64,000 bases of DNA from Gammaproteobacteria bacterium. GTDB taxonomy: Bacteria > Pseudomonadota > Gammaproteobacteria > Xanthomonadales > Xanthomonadaceae. The position numbers were made by a program, and so were the translations under genes. Of the stretch, positions 45,796-54,568 are shown piece by piece (the stretch's first letter is position 1; each line of letters begins with the position of its first letter). The stretch is taken from positions 39,246 to 103,245 of the forward strand of contig JANXUD010000058.1 of assembly GCA_025352045.1 (NCBI GenBank), given 5' to 3'. The notes beneath the pieces are model-generated. The model saw nothing but the letters and a program-made list of their open reading frames with translations, searched no databases and had not been told where the DNA came from.

Positions 45796-45825
45796 GAAGC
45801 CCGGGCGGCGTGGCGCCCGGGCTTC
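45796..45825. terminator. GC-rich hairpin upstream of bcp
   Basis: GAAGCCCGGGCG (45796-45807) and CGCCCGGGCTTC (45814-45825) pair perfectly over 12 bp with a 6-base loop. It lies between bcp and the glycine-zipper gene, both on the minus strand, and can end transcription of the latter. No T-run follows. Confidence 0.6.
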
Positions 45826-45845
45826 GCCGCCGGGGAGAGGCGGTA

Positions 45846-45870
45846 GGGACCGGCCAAGGAGGCCGGTCCC
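45846..45870. terminator. Second GC-rich hairpin after the glycine-zipper gene
   Basis: GGGACCGGCC (45846-45855) and GGCCGGTCCC (45861-45870) pair perfectly over 10 bp with loop AAGGA. It is 12 bases after the glycine-zipper stop. With the hairpin at 45796-45825 it forms a tandem pair. Confidence 0.6.
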
Positions 45871-45882
45871 GCGGTTGTTGCC

Positions 45883-46350
45883 TCAGTTCCGGTAGGCCTT
45901 GCCGTCCCGCAGGACCACGTTCGAACCTTCGGAGATGCCGTCGAGGTCGTCCTGGGTCACGACCACGGTGCGTCCGTCATTCATGCGCACGCTGATCTCG
46001 TGCCAGGTCTTGTCGCGGTTCTTCTCGATGTTGTTGCCGACGATGCCGCCAACTACGGCGCCGGCCACGGTCGCCGCCGTCTTGCCATTGCCGCCGCCGA
46101 CCTGGTTGCCCAGGGCGCCACCGACCACGGCGCCGACCACGGCGCCTGCGCCGGTGGTGCGGCGTTCGCCGGTGTAGCTGGAGATCCCGGTGACCACGCC
46201 GCAATCCTGGCAATTGGCGTAGTTGCCCGGCCCGGGGCTGGAATAGCCCGGCGCGGAATAGCTGGTGTCGCGGTAGTGCCCGCCGTCGGACATGCAGCCG
46301 GCGAGGGCCAGTCCGGTGGCGGCGGCAAGCAGTGCGTTGCGAACGTCCAT
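45883..46350 (-). CDS. Glycine-zipper 2TM domain outer-membrane lipoprotein
   Basis: 155 residues from ATG 46350 (GGAG 9 bases upstream). A lipoprotein signal ends at LALAGC (Cys19). A Tyr/Ser/Gly region follows, with CQDC, then the glycine zipper GAGAVVGAVVGGALGNQVGGG...VAGAVVGGIVGNN, as in SlyB/Rickettsia 17-kDa antigens. The C-terminal part (VRMNDGRTVVVTQDDLDG) is a small beta domain. Such proteins sit in the outer membrane, often induced by envelope stress. Monocistronic, with two hairpins after it. Confidence 0.9.
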   Translation of the reverse strand: MDVRNALLAAATGLALAGCMSDGGHYRDTSYSAPGYSSPGPGNYANCQDCGVVTGISSYTGERRTTGAGAVVGAVVGGALGNQVGGGNGKTAATVAGAVVGGIVGNNIEKNRDKTWHEISVRMNDGRTVVVTQDDLDGISEGSNVVLRDGKAYRN

Positions 46351-46453
46351 GTTCGATGACTCCATCAGGGATTCGGGAAACCCGACCGTAGTCCCGCGCG
46401 GCTGAACGGCACGGGAGGGACAGCGGCGGCTGCACGTCCCGCTTAGCAGACGT

Positions 46454-47167
46454 TCAACCGCCCGGTGCGGCCGACGGCGGCAATATCCGATCGAGTTCGC
46501 GCCGCATTCCCTCGTAGCACTCGCAGGCGCGCTCGGTCAGGCCGTCTCGACGCAGGACGGTGATGTGCCCGCGCCGGTAATTGATCAGCCCGGCCCGCTG
46601 CAGCCGGCCGGCGGCTTCGGTCACGCCTTCGCGGCGCACGCCGAGCATGCTGGCGATCAGCTCCTGGGTCATGATCAGCTCGTTGCCGGGCATGCGGTCG
46701 AGCGTTGCCAGCAGCCAGCGGCACAGCTGCTGTTCCAGGCTGTGCCGGCGAGTGCAGGCGGCGGTCATCGCGGTCTGGGTGATCAGCGCCTGGGTGTAAC
46801 GCAGCAGCAGCTTCATCAGCGCGCCGTGGCGATTGAATTCTTCCAGCAGCAGCGAGGCGCGCAGCCGGTAGCCGATGCCACCGGTCTGCACGATCGAGCG
46901 CGCCGGCGTGGTGTCTCCACCCATGAACAGCGGCACGCCGACCATCCCCTCGTTGCCGACCCCGGCGATCTCGGCAGACGCGCCGTTTTCCAGCACGTAC
47001 TGCAGGGACACGATGGCGGTCGCCGGGAACAGGGCGTGCGACATCTGCGCGCCGGATTCGCAGACGACGTCGCCGACCAACAGGCGCACGAGGTCCAGGT
47101 GCGGCCGCAGGCGCTCCAGGTCCGCGGGCGGCAGCGCAGCCAGCAAGCGGTTGCGGCTCGGGTCCAC
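46454..47167 (-). CDS. Crp/Fnr family transcriptional regulator
   Basis: 237 residues. A cyclic-nucleotide-binding fold at about 10-125 lacks the cAMP-binding RxS set, and there is no Fnr iron-sulfur cysteine cluster at the N-terminus, so the signal is unclear. The C-terminal winged helix is IMTQELIASMLGVRREGVTEAAGRLQRAG, close to the FixK/CooA style HTH. The start is GTG 47167, directly after the TGA of the receiver-PAS-PAS gene (TGAGTG), so the two are co-translated. Conserved in soil bacteria as a one-component regulator (COG0664). Confidence 0.88.
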   Translation of the reverse strand: MDPSRNRLLAALPPADLERLRPHLDLVRLLVGDVVCESGAQMSHALFPATAIVSLQYVLENGASAEIAGVGNEGMVGVPLFMGGDTTPARSIVQTGGIGYRLRASLLLEEFNRHGALMKLLLRYTQALITQTAMTAACTRRHSLEQQLCRWLLATLDRMPGNELIMTQELIASMLGVRREGVTEAAGRLQRAGLINYRRGHITVLRRDGLTERACECYEGMRRELDRILPPSAAPGG

Positions 47168-48424
47168 TCAGGCGCCCGCCCGGGGAGTCGCTTGGGCGGC
47201 GTGGCGCAGGATCTCGACCAGTGTCCAGCCCTCGTCCGCCTGCGCGGCGTGGCGCTGCACCTCGACCTGCACCACGGCGCCATCCTTGCGCCGCAGCGGC
47301 TCGCGCACCGCCGGGGTGGCCGCGGCCGCGGCGGCACCAGGGATCAGCGCATCGAAGGCCTCGCTCCGGCGCGCCGCAAGCGCCGGATCGGTGGCGAGGT
47401 CCGCCGGGCCGAGCGCGAGCAGTTCCTCGCGCGAATAGCCGCTGAGCCGGCAGGCCGCGGCGTTGGCATCGACATAGCGCATGCTCGTGCGGTCGACCAG
47501 CAGGATCGCGTCGGCGCTGGCTTCCAGCGCGCGCCGGAACCGTTCCAGGCCGGGCGCAACCGACGCCGGCGCGCGCATCCGCCCGGTCACGTCCATGCCG
47601 ATGCCACGGTAGCCGGTGAAGCGCCCGGTTTCATCGAACTTGGGTTCGCCGCTGGCCTGCAGGAACTGCTCGCTGCCGTCGGCGTTGACGCGCCGGTAGA
47701 CGAAGTCCAGGAAGGGCCGGCGCATGGCAAGCTTTTCCTCCAGTTGCGCGCGATCCTCGGCATTGAAGTGCGGGCGCGCGGCGACGCCGGCCGGGTCGCC
47801 GCCTTGCGCGCCGGCGTCCTTGTCGTCGCCAGCGGCCTCGCCCAGGCCAAGCATTTCCAGCGCCGGCCCGGCGACCTTGGTGAAAACCCCGTTCTCGTCC
47901 TGTTCCCAGTACCAGTCCGAGGCAAGCTCGACCAGGGCGCGGAAACGCGCCTCGCTTTCGCGCAACTCGGCGGTGCGCAGCGCTACCGCCTGTTCCAGCA
48001 GGCGGTTGTCGTCCTCGACGCGCTTGTGCAGCAGGCGCACCTCGAGCATGTTGCGGATGCGCGTCTTGATCTCCAGCACGTCGAAGGGCTTGCTGACGAA
48101 GTCGCGCGCCCCCGCCTGCAGTGCGCGCAGCTTTTGCGAAGGCTGCGCAGTCACCACCAGCACCGGCAGGTAGCCAAGCGGTTCGTGCAGCTTGAGTGCG
48201 GCCATCACCTCGAAGCCGTCCATGCCCGGCATCTGCAGGTCGAGCAGGATCAGGTCATAGGGCTCGCGGGCGTGCAGCGGCGCGACCTCGCGCGGGTTGG
48301 TGATGCCGGTGACGGCCGTATAACCCTCGCCGGCCAGCATCTGGCTCAGCAGGTCGACGTTCGCGGGCAGGTCGTCGACAACCAGGATGCGGGCGGACAG
48401 CAGTTCGGATTCGTCGAGCGTCAT
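47168..48424 (-). CDS. Receiver-PAS-PAS protein without output domain
   Basis: 418 residues from ATG 48424. Receiver domain at 12-130 with phosphorylated Asp62 (LLDLQMPGMDG) and KPFDVLEIKTR, a coiled-coil linker at about 128-160 (LLHKRVEDDNRLLEQAVALRTAEL), PAS 1 at about 160-285 (ALVELASDWYWEQDENGVF...GYRGIGMDVTGR) and PAS 2 at about 290-395 (RRALEASADAILLVDR). No kinase, GGDEF, EAL or HTH domain follows. It is coupled to the Crp/Fnr gene, so it may feed a phosphorylation or ligand signal to that regulator; this is inference. Confidence 0.85.
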   Translation of the reverse strand: MTLDESELLSARILVVDDLPANVDLLSQMLAGEGYTAVTGITNPREVAPLHAREPYDLILLDLQMPGMDGFEVMAALKLHEPLGYLPVLVVTAQPSQKLRALQAGARDFVSKPFDVLEIKTRIRNMLEVRLLHKRVEDDNRLLEQAVALRTAELRESEARFRALVELASDWYWEQDENGVFTKVAGPALEMLGLGEAAGDDKDAGAQGGDPAGVAARPHFNAEDRAQLEEKLAMRRPFLDFVYRRVNADGSEQFLQASGEPKFDETGRFTGYRGIGMDVTGRMRAPASVAPGLERFRRALEASADAILLVDRTSMRYVDANAAACRLSGYSREELLALGPADLATDPALAARRSEAFDALIPGAAAAAATPAVREPLRRKDGAVVQVEVQRHAAQADEGWTLVEILRHAAQATPRAGA

Positions 48425-48526
48425 CGGCGGCGTCCATGGCGGGGCGCGGCCGGCCCTGGACGGGGCGCCGCGACTGCAAGCATAGAACATGGCCGGGGCG
48501 GCACGATTCGTGCCGTTGGCTGGCGC

Positions 48527-48835
48527 TCAGGATTCCAGCGCGTCGGCCGGAGGATACCTTTCGCAGAGCGCGCGCTTGCCGGAAGGACTCAGGCGCTTGA
48601 CCTCGATCTCGGCGCGCAGCGCGGCGCTGCGATCGACGCAGGGCAGGACGGCGGCGAGCCGGCGCGGCGGATGCGAACGCGTGTAGCGTGCACCCTTGCC
48701 CGCGACATGCGCGCGGAAACGTCGCGCGACGTCCACGGCGATGCCGGTGTACAGGCTGCCGTCGCGGCATTCGATCAGGTAGAGGAACCAGGCGCGGGGC
48801 GCGCCGGCTGGCGATGGGTCGGCTGCGGCGTCCAT
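48527..48835 (-). CDS. GIY-YIG nuclease family protein (UPF0213/YhbQ-like)
   Basis: 102 residues from ATG 48835. The GIY-YIG core is YLIECRDGSLYTGIAVDVARRFRAH: Tyr, then Tyr-Thr-Gly-Ile with conserved Arg two helical turns on, and Glu in AALRAEIEVKRLSPSGK. Small stand-alone members such as E. coli YhbQ act on DNA in repair. The reading frame runs further upstream but into the TonB receptor gene's end, so the shorter start is preferred. Confidence 0.85.
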   Translation of the reverse strand: MDAAADPSPAGAPRAWFLYLIECRDGSLYTGIAVDVARRFRAHVAGKGARYTRSHPPRRLAAVLPCVDRSAALRAEIEVKRLSPSGKRALCERYPPADALES

Positions 48836-48879
48836 GGAATGCCGGGCCGGGCGGACTCGCGTCCGCCCGGCGCCGTGGT

Positions 48880-51330
48880 TCAGAACTCCTGCGAGAAACG
48901 CACGCCGAAGGTGCGCGGCTGGCTGGCCACGGTATACACATCGCCGCCGCACACCTGGATCCTGCAGGCGGTGAACTTGCTCAACTGCGCGCGCTCGTTG
49001 GTCGCATTCTTCAGGAACAGGTCGATCGACCAGCTGTCGCGCTTGTAGCCCGCCGACAGGTCCAGCAGCGTGTACGCGTCCAGCCCGCCGATGATCGAGC
49101 TCTCGGTCCTGCGCAGGTCCACTGAGCGCTCGCCGACGTGGATCGCGGTGCCCTGCACGAAGCCCTCGCCCGCGCCCCAGTCGAAGGTGTAGCGCCCGGT
49201 CAGGTTGCCCTTGAACTTCGGGGTGATCGGCAAGCGGTCGCCATCGAAGGCGGCCGCGTCCGCGTTGGAACAGGTGGGGAATGGCAGCCCGTTCTCGTCC
49301 ACCTGGGCGCAGTAGTTCCCGACCAGCTTCGCGTCATACCAGGCCGCGCTCCCGGACAGGATGAAGTTGTAGCTGACGGCCCAGTTGAGTTCCATCTCCA
49401 GGCCATTGATCTTGGCCTTTGGCGCGTTGTGGATCTCGGTCAGTCCATTGGCGCCCAGGAAGCTGAACTGGAAATCCTTCCAGTCCTCGCGGAACAGCGC
49501 GCCGTTGAAGGTCAGCCGGTTGTCCAGCCACGAGGTTTTCCAGCCCAGCTCGTAGTTGGTCAGGAAATCGCTCACGAAGGGCGCGATGCTCCCGCGCCGG
49601 TTGATGCCGCCGGGCCGGTAGCCCTCGGACCAGGTGAAATACAGCAGCCGCTTGTCGTCGATCTTGTAGCTCAGGTTGAACTTGCCGACCTTGCCGTCCT
49701 CGTGGATGCGCTTGTCCAGGTCGGTGCAGGGCGAGCCGAAGACGCTGACCGGCGAAAAGCAGCCGTTGACTCCGGTGCTGCCGTAGCCCGAACCGTAGCC
49801 AAAGAAGCCTTGCAGGCTCTCGCGCGTGGTGAAGTAGCGCATTCCACCGGTTGCGGTCAGGTGGTCGGTGATGTCGAAGCTCAATTCGCCGAACAGGGCG
49901 ACCTCGCTGTCCTTGCGCTTCTGCGCGGTCAGCCAGATCGTGTCCGGCCAGCCATTGACTTCGGAGATGGTGCCCAGGTTGTCGACGCGATAGCGCTGGA
50001 AGATGTCATGGTCCTGTTCCTGGCGGAAGAAACCGCCGACGAAGCGGAGCCGGTTGCCGGACGGCGAGGACAGGCGCAGCTCGTGGCTGGTCTTGCGGTA
50101 GCCGTCGTGGGCCTGGATGTACTGCGACGGATTGATCAGCTCGCCGGCATCGTTGTAGTTGACGTATTCGTAGAGCGCGTCGTACCAGTAGCCATAGTCG
50201 CTGTAGTCGGATTGCGACTCCACGCTGCGGTTGAGGTGGGAGAAGGCATAGACCAGGTCGAAGTTGCCGACCTTGCCCTGCACCGTCAGCGCCGCCTGCT
50301 GCCACTTGTCATCCGCGCTCTCGGGGTAGAAGTGGGTCAGCTTCAGGTCGCCGTGGCTTTGCTCGTAGGCATTGCTGCCGGTGGATTTCTCGCGCTGCCC
50401 CATGATGGTCGGGGTGATGGACCAGGTGTCGTCCAGGTCGATCTTCAGCGCGGCGCGGGCGCCCACCACATCGGACTCGTTGTAGTTGTTCTTCACCCGG
50501 CTTGCGTTGTCGATGGTGATGCCGGCCGTGGGGAAAGTGCGGGTGCCGAAGACGTTGTCCACCCAGCCGGCCTTGTGCTCGGCCCAGCCGACCAGGCGGA
50601 TCGCCGCGTTGCCCGAGACAGGCAGGTTGAGGAAGCCTTCGGCCACGCTGCCGATGCCGCCGCCTTCGATGGCATTGGCTTCGACCGTGTAGCCCGCCGA
50701 ACGCGCCTTGGTGTCGGGCTTGTTGGTGATGATGCGCACCGTGCCGGCCTGCGAACTGGCCCCGTACAGCGTGCCCTGCGGGCCCGCCAGGGCCTCGATG
50801 CGGGCGACGTCGTAGATGTGGATGTCGAGCGCGCCGGTGACCGTGGTGATCGGCTGCTCGTCCAGGTACATGCCCACGCTGGGCGCCGGGCCGGAGTGGT
50901 TGGCGTTGTCGCCGCTGGCGACGCCGCGCATGTACACCTGCAGGAAGCCCGGCCCCGGGAACACGCCGCCACCGCTGGCGCCGAAGCTCACGCTCGGCAG
51001 AAGCGCGGCGAAATCCTCGAAGTCGGCCACGTTTTCCTGCCGGAGCTTGGTCTCGCCGAGCACGTTCAGGCTGATCGGCACGTCCTGCAGGTTCTCGGTG
51101 CGCTTCTGCGCGGTGACGGTGACCGTCCCCAGCGTCGCGGTGCGCTTGCTGGCATCGGCCTTGGACTTGGCCGGGACCGGGGCTTGCGCCGAATCCTTGG
51201 CAGGATCGGCCGGCGGATCCTGGGCCCAGGCGGCGCCGCTGGCCATCGCCAGGCAGATGGCGATCGCCAGCGGCCCGCGTCCCAGGCGCATTCCCGTTCG
51301 CGCGTACCTGTTGTTTCCCGTGCTTTGCAT
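48880..51330 (-). CDS. TonB-dependent outer-membrane receptor
   Basis: 816 residues. A signal peptide ends near GAAWAQ, followed by a charged Ala/Lys region, a TonB-box-like TVTVTAQKR and the plug domain (LQDVPISLNVLGETKL, MRGVASGDN, ARIEALAGPQGTLYGASSQAGTVRIITNKP in parts). The 22-strand barrel ends in FGVRFSQEF with a terminal Phe. The plug resembles the receptor class found beside TPR-sulfotransferases in Lysobacterales and Sphingomonadales. The ligand is unknown. An AGGGGA site lies 7 bases before the ATG. It is 48 bases downstream of the TPR-sulfotransferase gene and likely cotranscribed. Confidence 0.93.
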   Translation of the reverse strand: MQSTGNNRYARTGMRLGRGPLAIAICLAMASGAAWAQDPPADPAKDSAQAPVPAKSKADASKRTATLGTVTVTAQKRTENLQDVPISLNVLGETKLRQENVADFEDFAALLPSVSFGASGGGVFPGPGFLQVYMRGVASGDNANHSGPAPSVGMYLDEQPITTVTGALDIHIYDVARIEALAGPQGTLYGASSQAGTVRIITNKPDTKARSAGYTVEANAIEGGGIGSVAEGFLNLPVSGNAAIRLVGWAEHKAGWVDNVFGTRTFPTAGITIDNASRVKNNYNESDVVGARAALKIDLDDTWSITPTIMGQREKSTGSNAYEQSHGDLKLTHFYPESADDKWQQAALTVQGKVGNFDLVYAFSHLNRSVESQSDYSDYGYWYDALYEYVNYNDAGELINPSQYIQAHDGYRKTSHELRLSSPSGNRLRFVGGFFRQEQDHDIFQRYRVDNLGTISEVNGWPDTIWLTAQKRKDSEVALFGELSFDITDHLTATGGMRYFTTRESLQGFFGYGSGYGSTGVNGCFSPVSVFGSPCTDLDKRIHEDGKVGKFNLSYKIDDKRLLYFTWSEGYRPGGINRRGSIAPFVSDFLTNYELGWKTSWLDNRLTFNGALFREDWKDFQFSFLGANGLTEIHNAPKAKINGLEMELNWAVSYNFILSGSAAWYDAKLVGNYCAQVDENGLPFPTCSNADAAAFDGDRLPITPKFKGNLTGRYTFDWGAGEGFVQGTAIHVGERSVDLRRTESSIIGGLDAYTLLDLSAGYKRDSWSIDLFLKNATNERAQLSKFTACRIQVCGGDVYTVASQPRTFGVRFSQEF

Positions 51331-51378
51331 CGTCGTTCCCCTTGTTGTGCCGCTGGTGGACCCGCCCTTCCTGCTGGG

Positions 51379-53394
51379 CTAGGGAGGCGGGTCGGGATAG
51401 TGGTCGAGCACCGGGCCAAGCGCGTCCTTCAACGCGCCCAGCCAGGGTTCGAAATGGCGCCAGTGCTCGACGCCGTCGCGATAGATCGGCTGCCGCACCT
51501 GTTCGGAGCTGGCGGTGCGCACCGGCCGCTCGTTCTCGAAGAAGCGCAGGCAGGCCGGGTCGAAGGGCAGGCCGCAATCGTCGAGCAGCGCGCGCACCTC
51601 GCCTTCGGTGTCGTCGACCATGCGTTCGTAGGCGACGCGGTGCACGCGCCCGGGCAGCACCGCGTCCCAGTGCGCCATCAGGCCAACGTAGTCGCGGTAG
51701 TAGCGGCCCAGGTCGCCGAGGTCGTAGCTGAAGTGCTGGCCGCGGGCGAAATGCTGCTTGAAGCCGGAGAAACAGCAGGCCAGCGGGTGCCGCCGCGCGT
51801 CGATGATGCGCGCCCGGGGCAGCACCAGGTGGATCAGCCCGATGTGCGCGAAGTTGTTCGGCATCTTGTCGATGAACATCGGCGCGCCGCGCTTGCGGTG
51901 CACCCGCGTGCGCTCCAGGTAGCGCTCGCCCAGCGTGCGCAGCCCGTCCGCGTCCAGCGCGGCGAGCGCATCGTGGTAGGTGTCGTGCCTCGGGTCGGCC
52001 GAGTGCTGGCGCAGTTCGCGGGTCAGTCCGATGATCTCGGGCAGCTCCATCGTGCCCTCGACCGCGGGATGGCTCGAGAGGATCTGTTCGATCAGCGTGG
52101 AACCGGCGCGCGGCAACCCGACCACGAAGATCGGATCGGGCGCCGGGCAGCCTGCGCCGGTGCGTTCGGCCAGGAAGGCCGGGGTGAAGGTCTCGATCGA
52201 GCGCTGCAGCCGCGCGGTGTTCTCATCGGCGTCGTATCGCACCTGCGCGCGGCGCAGCGCATTGCCGGCGGCATAGTGGCTGAAGCTGCGCTGGTAGTCG
52301 GCGCGGTCCTCGGTCGCCTTGCCGAGCGCGAATTCGAAGTGCAGCCGCTGGGTATCGTCCAGGTCGGGCCGCGCCAATTGCGCCTGCATCGCGGCCACGT
52401 CGGCGTCGTCGAAGCGCAGGGTCTTGAGGTTGGCCAGGCTCCACCAGGCGTCGCCGAAGGCGGCATCGGCGGCGATCGCACGGCGGTAGGCATCGATCGC
52501 TGCCTCTTGCCGGCCGGCGGTCTTGAGGGCATGGCCATGGCTGAGCCAGATGCCGGGATGGGAGGGGTACTGCCGGCCCAGGTCGGCGTAGATCTCCAGC
52601 GCGGGCTCGTAGTCGCCCAGCTTGCACAGGATCACCGCGCGCTGGTTGCGATAGCCCGGGTTGGACGGGTCGGCGGCGAGCAGCTGGTCGATCTGTTCGA
52701 GTGCTTCGGACGCGCGGTCGGCGCGGTTGAGCACGAGCGCATAGTTCTGCCGCGCGGCGTGGAAGCTCGGGGCGAGATCCAGGCAGCGTGCAAGCAGTCG
52801 CGCGGCGTCGGCGTCGCGGCCGAGGCGGGCGGCGACCTCGGCCAGCATGCGGATGGCGGCGACGTCGGTGGGCGCCCGCTTCAGGTGTTCGCGCAGCCTG
52901 GCCTCGGCTTCGGCCACCTGGCCGCCGGACAGGGCAGCAGCTGCCTGAAGAAGGGCCGGATCGCGGATCGAATGGCGCACGTGCAGGGCGTAAGCGTGGT
53001 CGGCGCCCCGGGAGTCGCCGATCGCGCTCAGGTGGTCGCCCAGCGCGAGCCAGGCGCGCGGCAAGTCCGGCTTGAGCGCCACGGCGTGGCGCAGCGCGCG
53101 CAGCGCTTCCTCGCCCCGGCCCAACCGGCCCAGGGCCAGGCCGAGCTCCAGCTGTGCCTCCGCCCAGCGCGGTTCGGCGACGCTCAGTGGTCCGAGGATA
53201 TCGGTAGCCGCGCGGGCATCCCCGCGCGCGGCGTGGGACACGCCCAGCAGCAGAAGGGCCATGGGGTGGTTGCCCACTGCCTTGAGGATTTCGGTCGCCT
53301 GTTCGCCAGCCAGCACCGGGTCGGTCGCCATCAAGCGCGACGCATGGCTGAGCGCTTGGTCCAGGGAGCCAGTGGCGGGCGTGGGATTGGACAC
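51379..53394 (-). CDS. Tetratricopeptide-repeat sulfotransferase family protein
   Basis: 671 residues. The N-terminal half (about 10-400) is a chain of TPR units (e.g. AQLELGLALGRLGRGEEALRALRHAVALKP; NPGYRNQRAVILCKLGDYEPALEIYADLG, in parts). The C-terminal half is a sulfotransferase with the PAPS 5'-phosphosulfate loop FVVGLPRAGSTLIEQIL near residue 425 and RHPLACCFSGFKQHF as the 3'-phosphate element. It would move sulfate from PAPS to a protein, peptide or glycan. No signal peptide. It leads an operon with the TonB receptor. Confidence 0.9.
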   Translation of the reverse strand: MSNPTPATGSLDQALSHASRLMATDPVLAGEQATEILKAVGNHPMALLLLGVSHAARGDARAATDILGPLSVAEPRWAEAQLELGLALGRLGRGEEALRALRHAVALKPDLPRAWLALGDHLSAIGDSRGADHAYALHVRHSIRDPALLQAAAALSGGQVAEAEARLREHLKRAPTDVAAIRMLAEVAARLGRDADAARLLARCLDLAPSFHAARQNYALVLNRADRASEALEQIDQLLAADPSNPGYRNQRAVILCKLGDYEPALEIYADLGRQYPSHPGIWLSHGHALKTAGRQEAAIDAYRRAIAADAAFGDAWWSLANLKTLRFDDADVAAMQAQLARPDLDDTQRLHFEFALGKATEDRADYQRSFSHYAAGNALRRAQVRYDADENTARLQRSIETFTPAFLAERTGAGCPAPDPIFVVGLPRAGSTLIEQILSSHPAVEGTMELPEIIGLTRELRQHSADPRHDTYHDALAALDADGLRTLGERYLERTRVHRKRGAPMFIDKMPNNFAHIGLIHLVLPRARIIDARRHPLACCFSGFKQHFARGQHFSYDLGDLGRYYRDYVGLMAHWDAVLPGRVHRVAYERMVDDTEGEVRALLDDCGLPFDPACLRFFENERPVRTASSEQVRQPIYRDGVEHWRHFEPWLGALKDALGPVLDHYPDPPP

Positions 53395-53456
53395 GGAGGG
53401 CGCGATGGCTTCCCGGGGACGCCCGAGGGGAGGGACGCCTTCACTCCGATGTTAGG

Positions 53457-53483
53457 GTTAATCTGGCGTTAATCACAAGGGCT
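53457..53483 (-). promoter_or_regulatory. Direct repeats and promoter-like site upstream of the sulfotransferase-receptor operon
   Basis: GTTAATC occurs at 53457-53463 and 53468-53474, exactly 11 bases (one helical turn) apart, a spacing typical of OmpR/PhoB-type regulators. On the minus strand TTGTGA (53483-53478) and TAACAT (about 53460-53455, roughly 18 bases on) could be -35 and -10. The start codon is about 60 bases downstream. Confidence 0.4.
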
Positions 53484-53535
53484 ACGGCCGCTTGCCCCGC
53501 GGCGGGGCAGGCGGGGCCGCACTTTGCCGCCCGGG

Positions 53536-54504
53536 CTATTTCGCCGGCACGGCGGCCACCGGCCGCACCGGGATCGGTGCGTTGCACAGCTCGATGTAGC
53601 CCGCGGGGGCGACGTACCAGTCGTCATGGCGATTGCGCCGCGCCTCGGTCACCGCGGCGAAGCTGGGCGAATCGCTGCGCAGCACCTCCAGGTCGGTGCG
53701 CTCGGCCGCCGGGACGTCCGCCGCCAGCCGGATCGCGGCGATCGTGGTGCGCTGCTCCGGTTTCTCGTAGAAGCCCAGGGGGCCGGTGCCGCGCGGCATC
53801 ACCGACAGCTTGTCCATGCCCTGCACGACCCGGCCGACGACTGCGATGTTGCGGTCGAGGTGGCGCGGGGCGTGGCTGGTGATCACGTACAGCCCCGAGC
53901 CATTGCCGCTGTCCTGCTCGTTGCCCCGGGCCACGCCGACGGCGCCATAGCAATGGGTGAGCCAGGCCTGGCCGGACCTGGGGTCGCGCCCGACAGGGAA
54001 GCTGTTGCTGAAACCGACCTGCGGCGCGTAGCCATCCTTGTCGGGCAGGCGGGTGAACGGCTCGGAGGCCTTGATCGGTGCAGTGAACTCGGGCGCGAGC
54101 TTGGCCTTGGCCGCGCCGAAGGGACGGGCCTTGGCTTCGTCTTCTTCCGGGTCGCCCCACTGCACGACGTAGTTGTCCTGCGAACGCAGGATCGCCAGCC
54201 CGTCGAAGTAGTGGCTACGCACCAGGGTGCGGATGTTGTCGGCATGCAGGGGCGCGAAGGCCGGCGCCAGTTCGATCACCACGCGGCCCGCCGGCAGCTC
54301 GACGTAGAGCGTGTTGTCGGGATCGAGCGGCCGCCACTCGGACGGTTTCGATGCCTTGAGGATGTCGGCGGCCGCGCGCGAATTCTGTTTGGCGGGCGCG
54401 GCCTTCGTGGCGGGCTTGGCATCGGCCTTCGGAGGATCCGCGGCCAGCGCCGGGGAGAGCGCGAAGGCGGCGAGCATCGCGGTGGTGAGCAGGCGTCGCG
54501 TCAT
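53536..54504 (-). CDS. Peptidyl-prolyl cis-trans isomerase, cyclophilin type, larger exported form
   Basis: 322 residues with a signal peptide ending at SPALAA and a Lys/Ala linker. The cyclophilin fold is divergent: VELPAGRVVIELAPAFAPLHADNIRTLVRSHYFDGLAILRSQDNYVVQWGD (in parts), then a long insert and VVGRVVQGMDKLS. The Arg of the active site is present (LRSQDN rather than FHRV). The C-terminus has an extra region with a lone Cys. It is the second periplasmic cyclophilin in the window. Transcribed alone. Confidence 0.85.
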   Translation of the reverse strand: MTRRLLTTAMLAAFALSPALAADPPKADAKPATKAAPAKQNSRAAADILKASKPSEWRPLDPDNTLYVELPAGRVVIELAPAFAPLHADNIRTLVRSHYFDGLAILRSQDNYVVQWGDPEEDEAKARPFGAAKAKLAPEFTAPIKASEPFTRLPDKDGYAPQVGFSNSFPVGRDPRSGQAWLTHCYGAVGVARGNEQDSGNGSGLYVITSHAPRHLDRNIAVVGRVVQGMDKLSVMPRGTGPLGFYEKPEQRTTIAAIRLAADVPAAERTDLEVLRSDSPSFAAVTEARRNRHDDWYVAPAGYIELCNAPIPVRPVAAVPAK

Positions 54505-54568
54505 GGTGCACTCCCGGGAAGTTCAGGCGATTCTTGCACGATCCCGCCGCCGGCCACCGCCTGCGCCG

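Noticed and set aside
49138..53472. Very long open frame on the plus strand opposite the TonB receptor and sulfotransferase genes
   Set aside because: It runs antisense to two clear genes, has Val/Gly/Arg-rich composition and no motifs. Such shadows are expected in GC-rich DNA with strong third-position bias.
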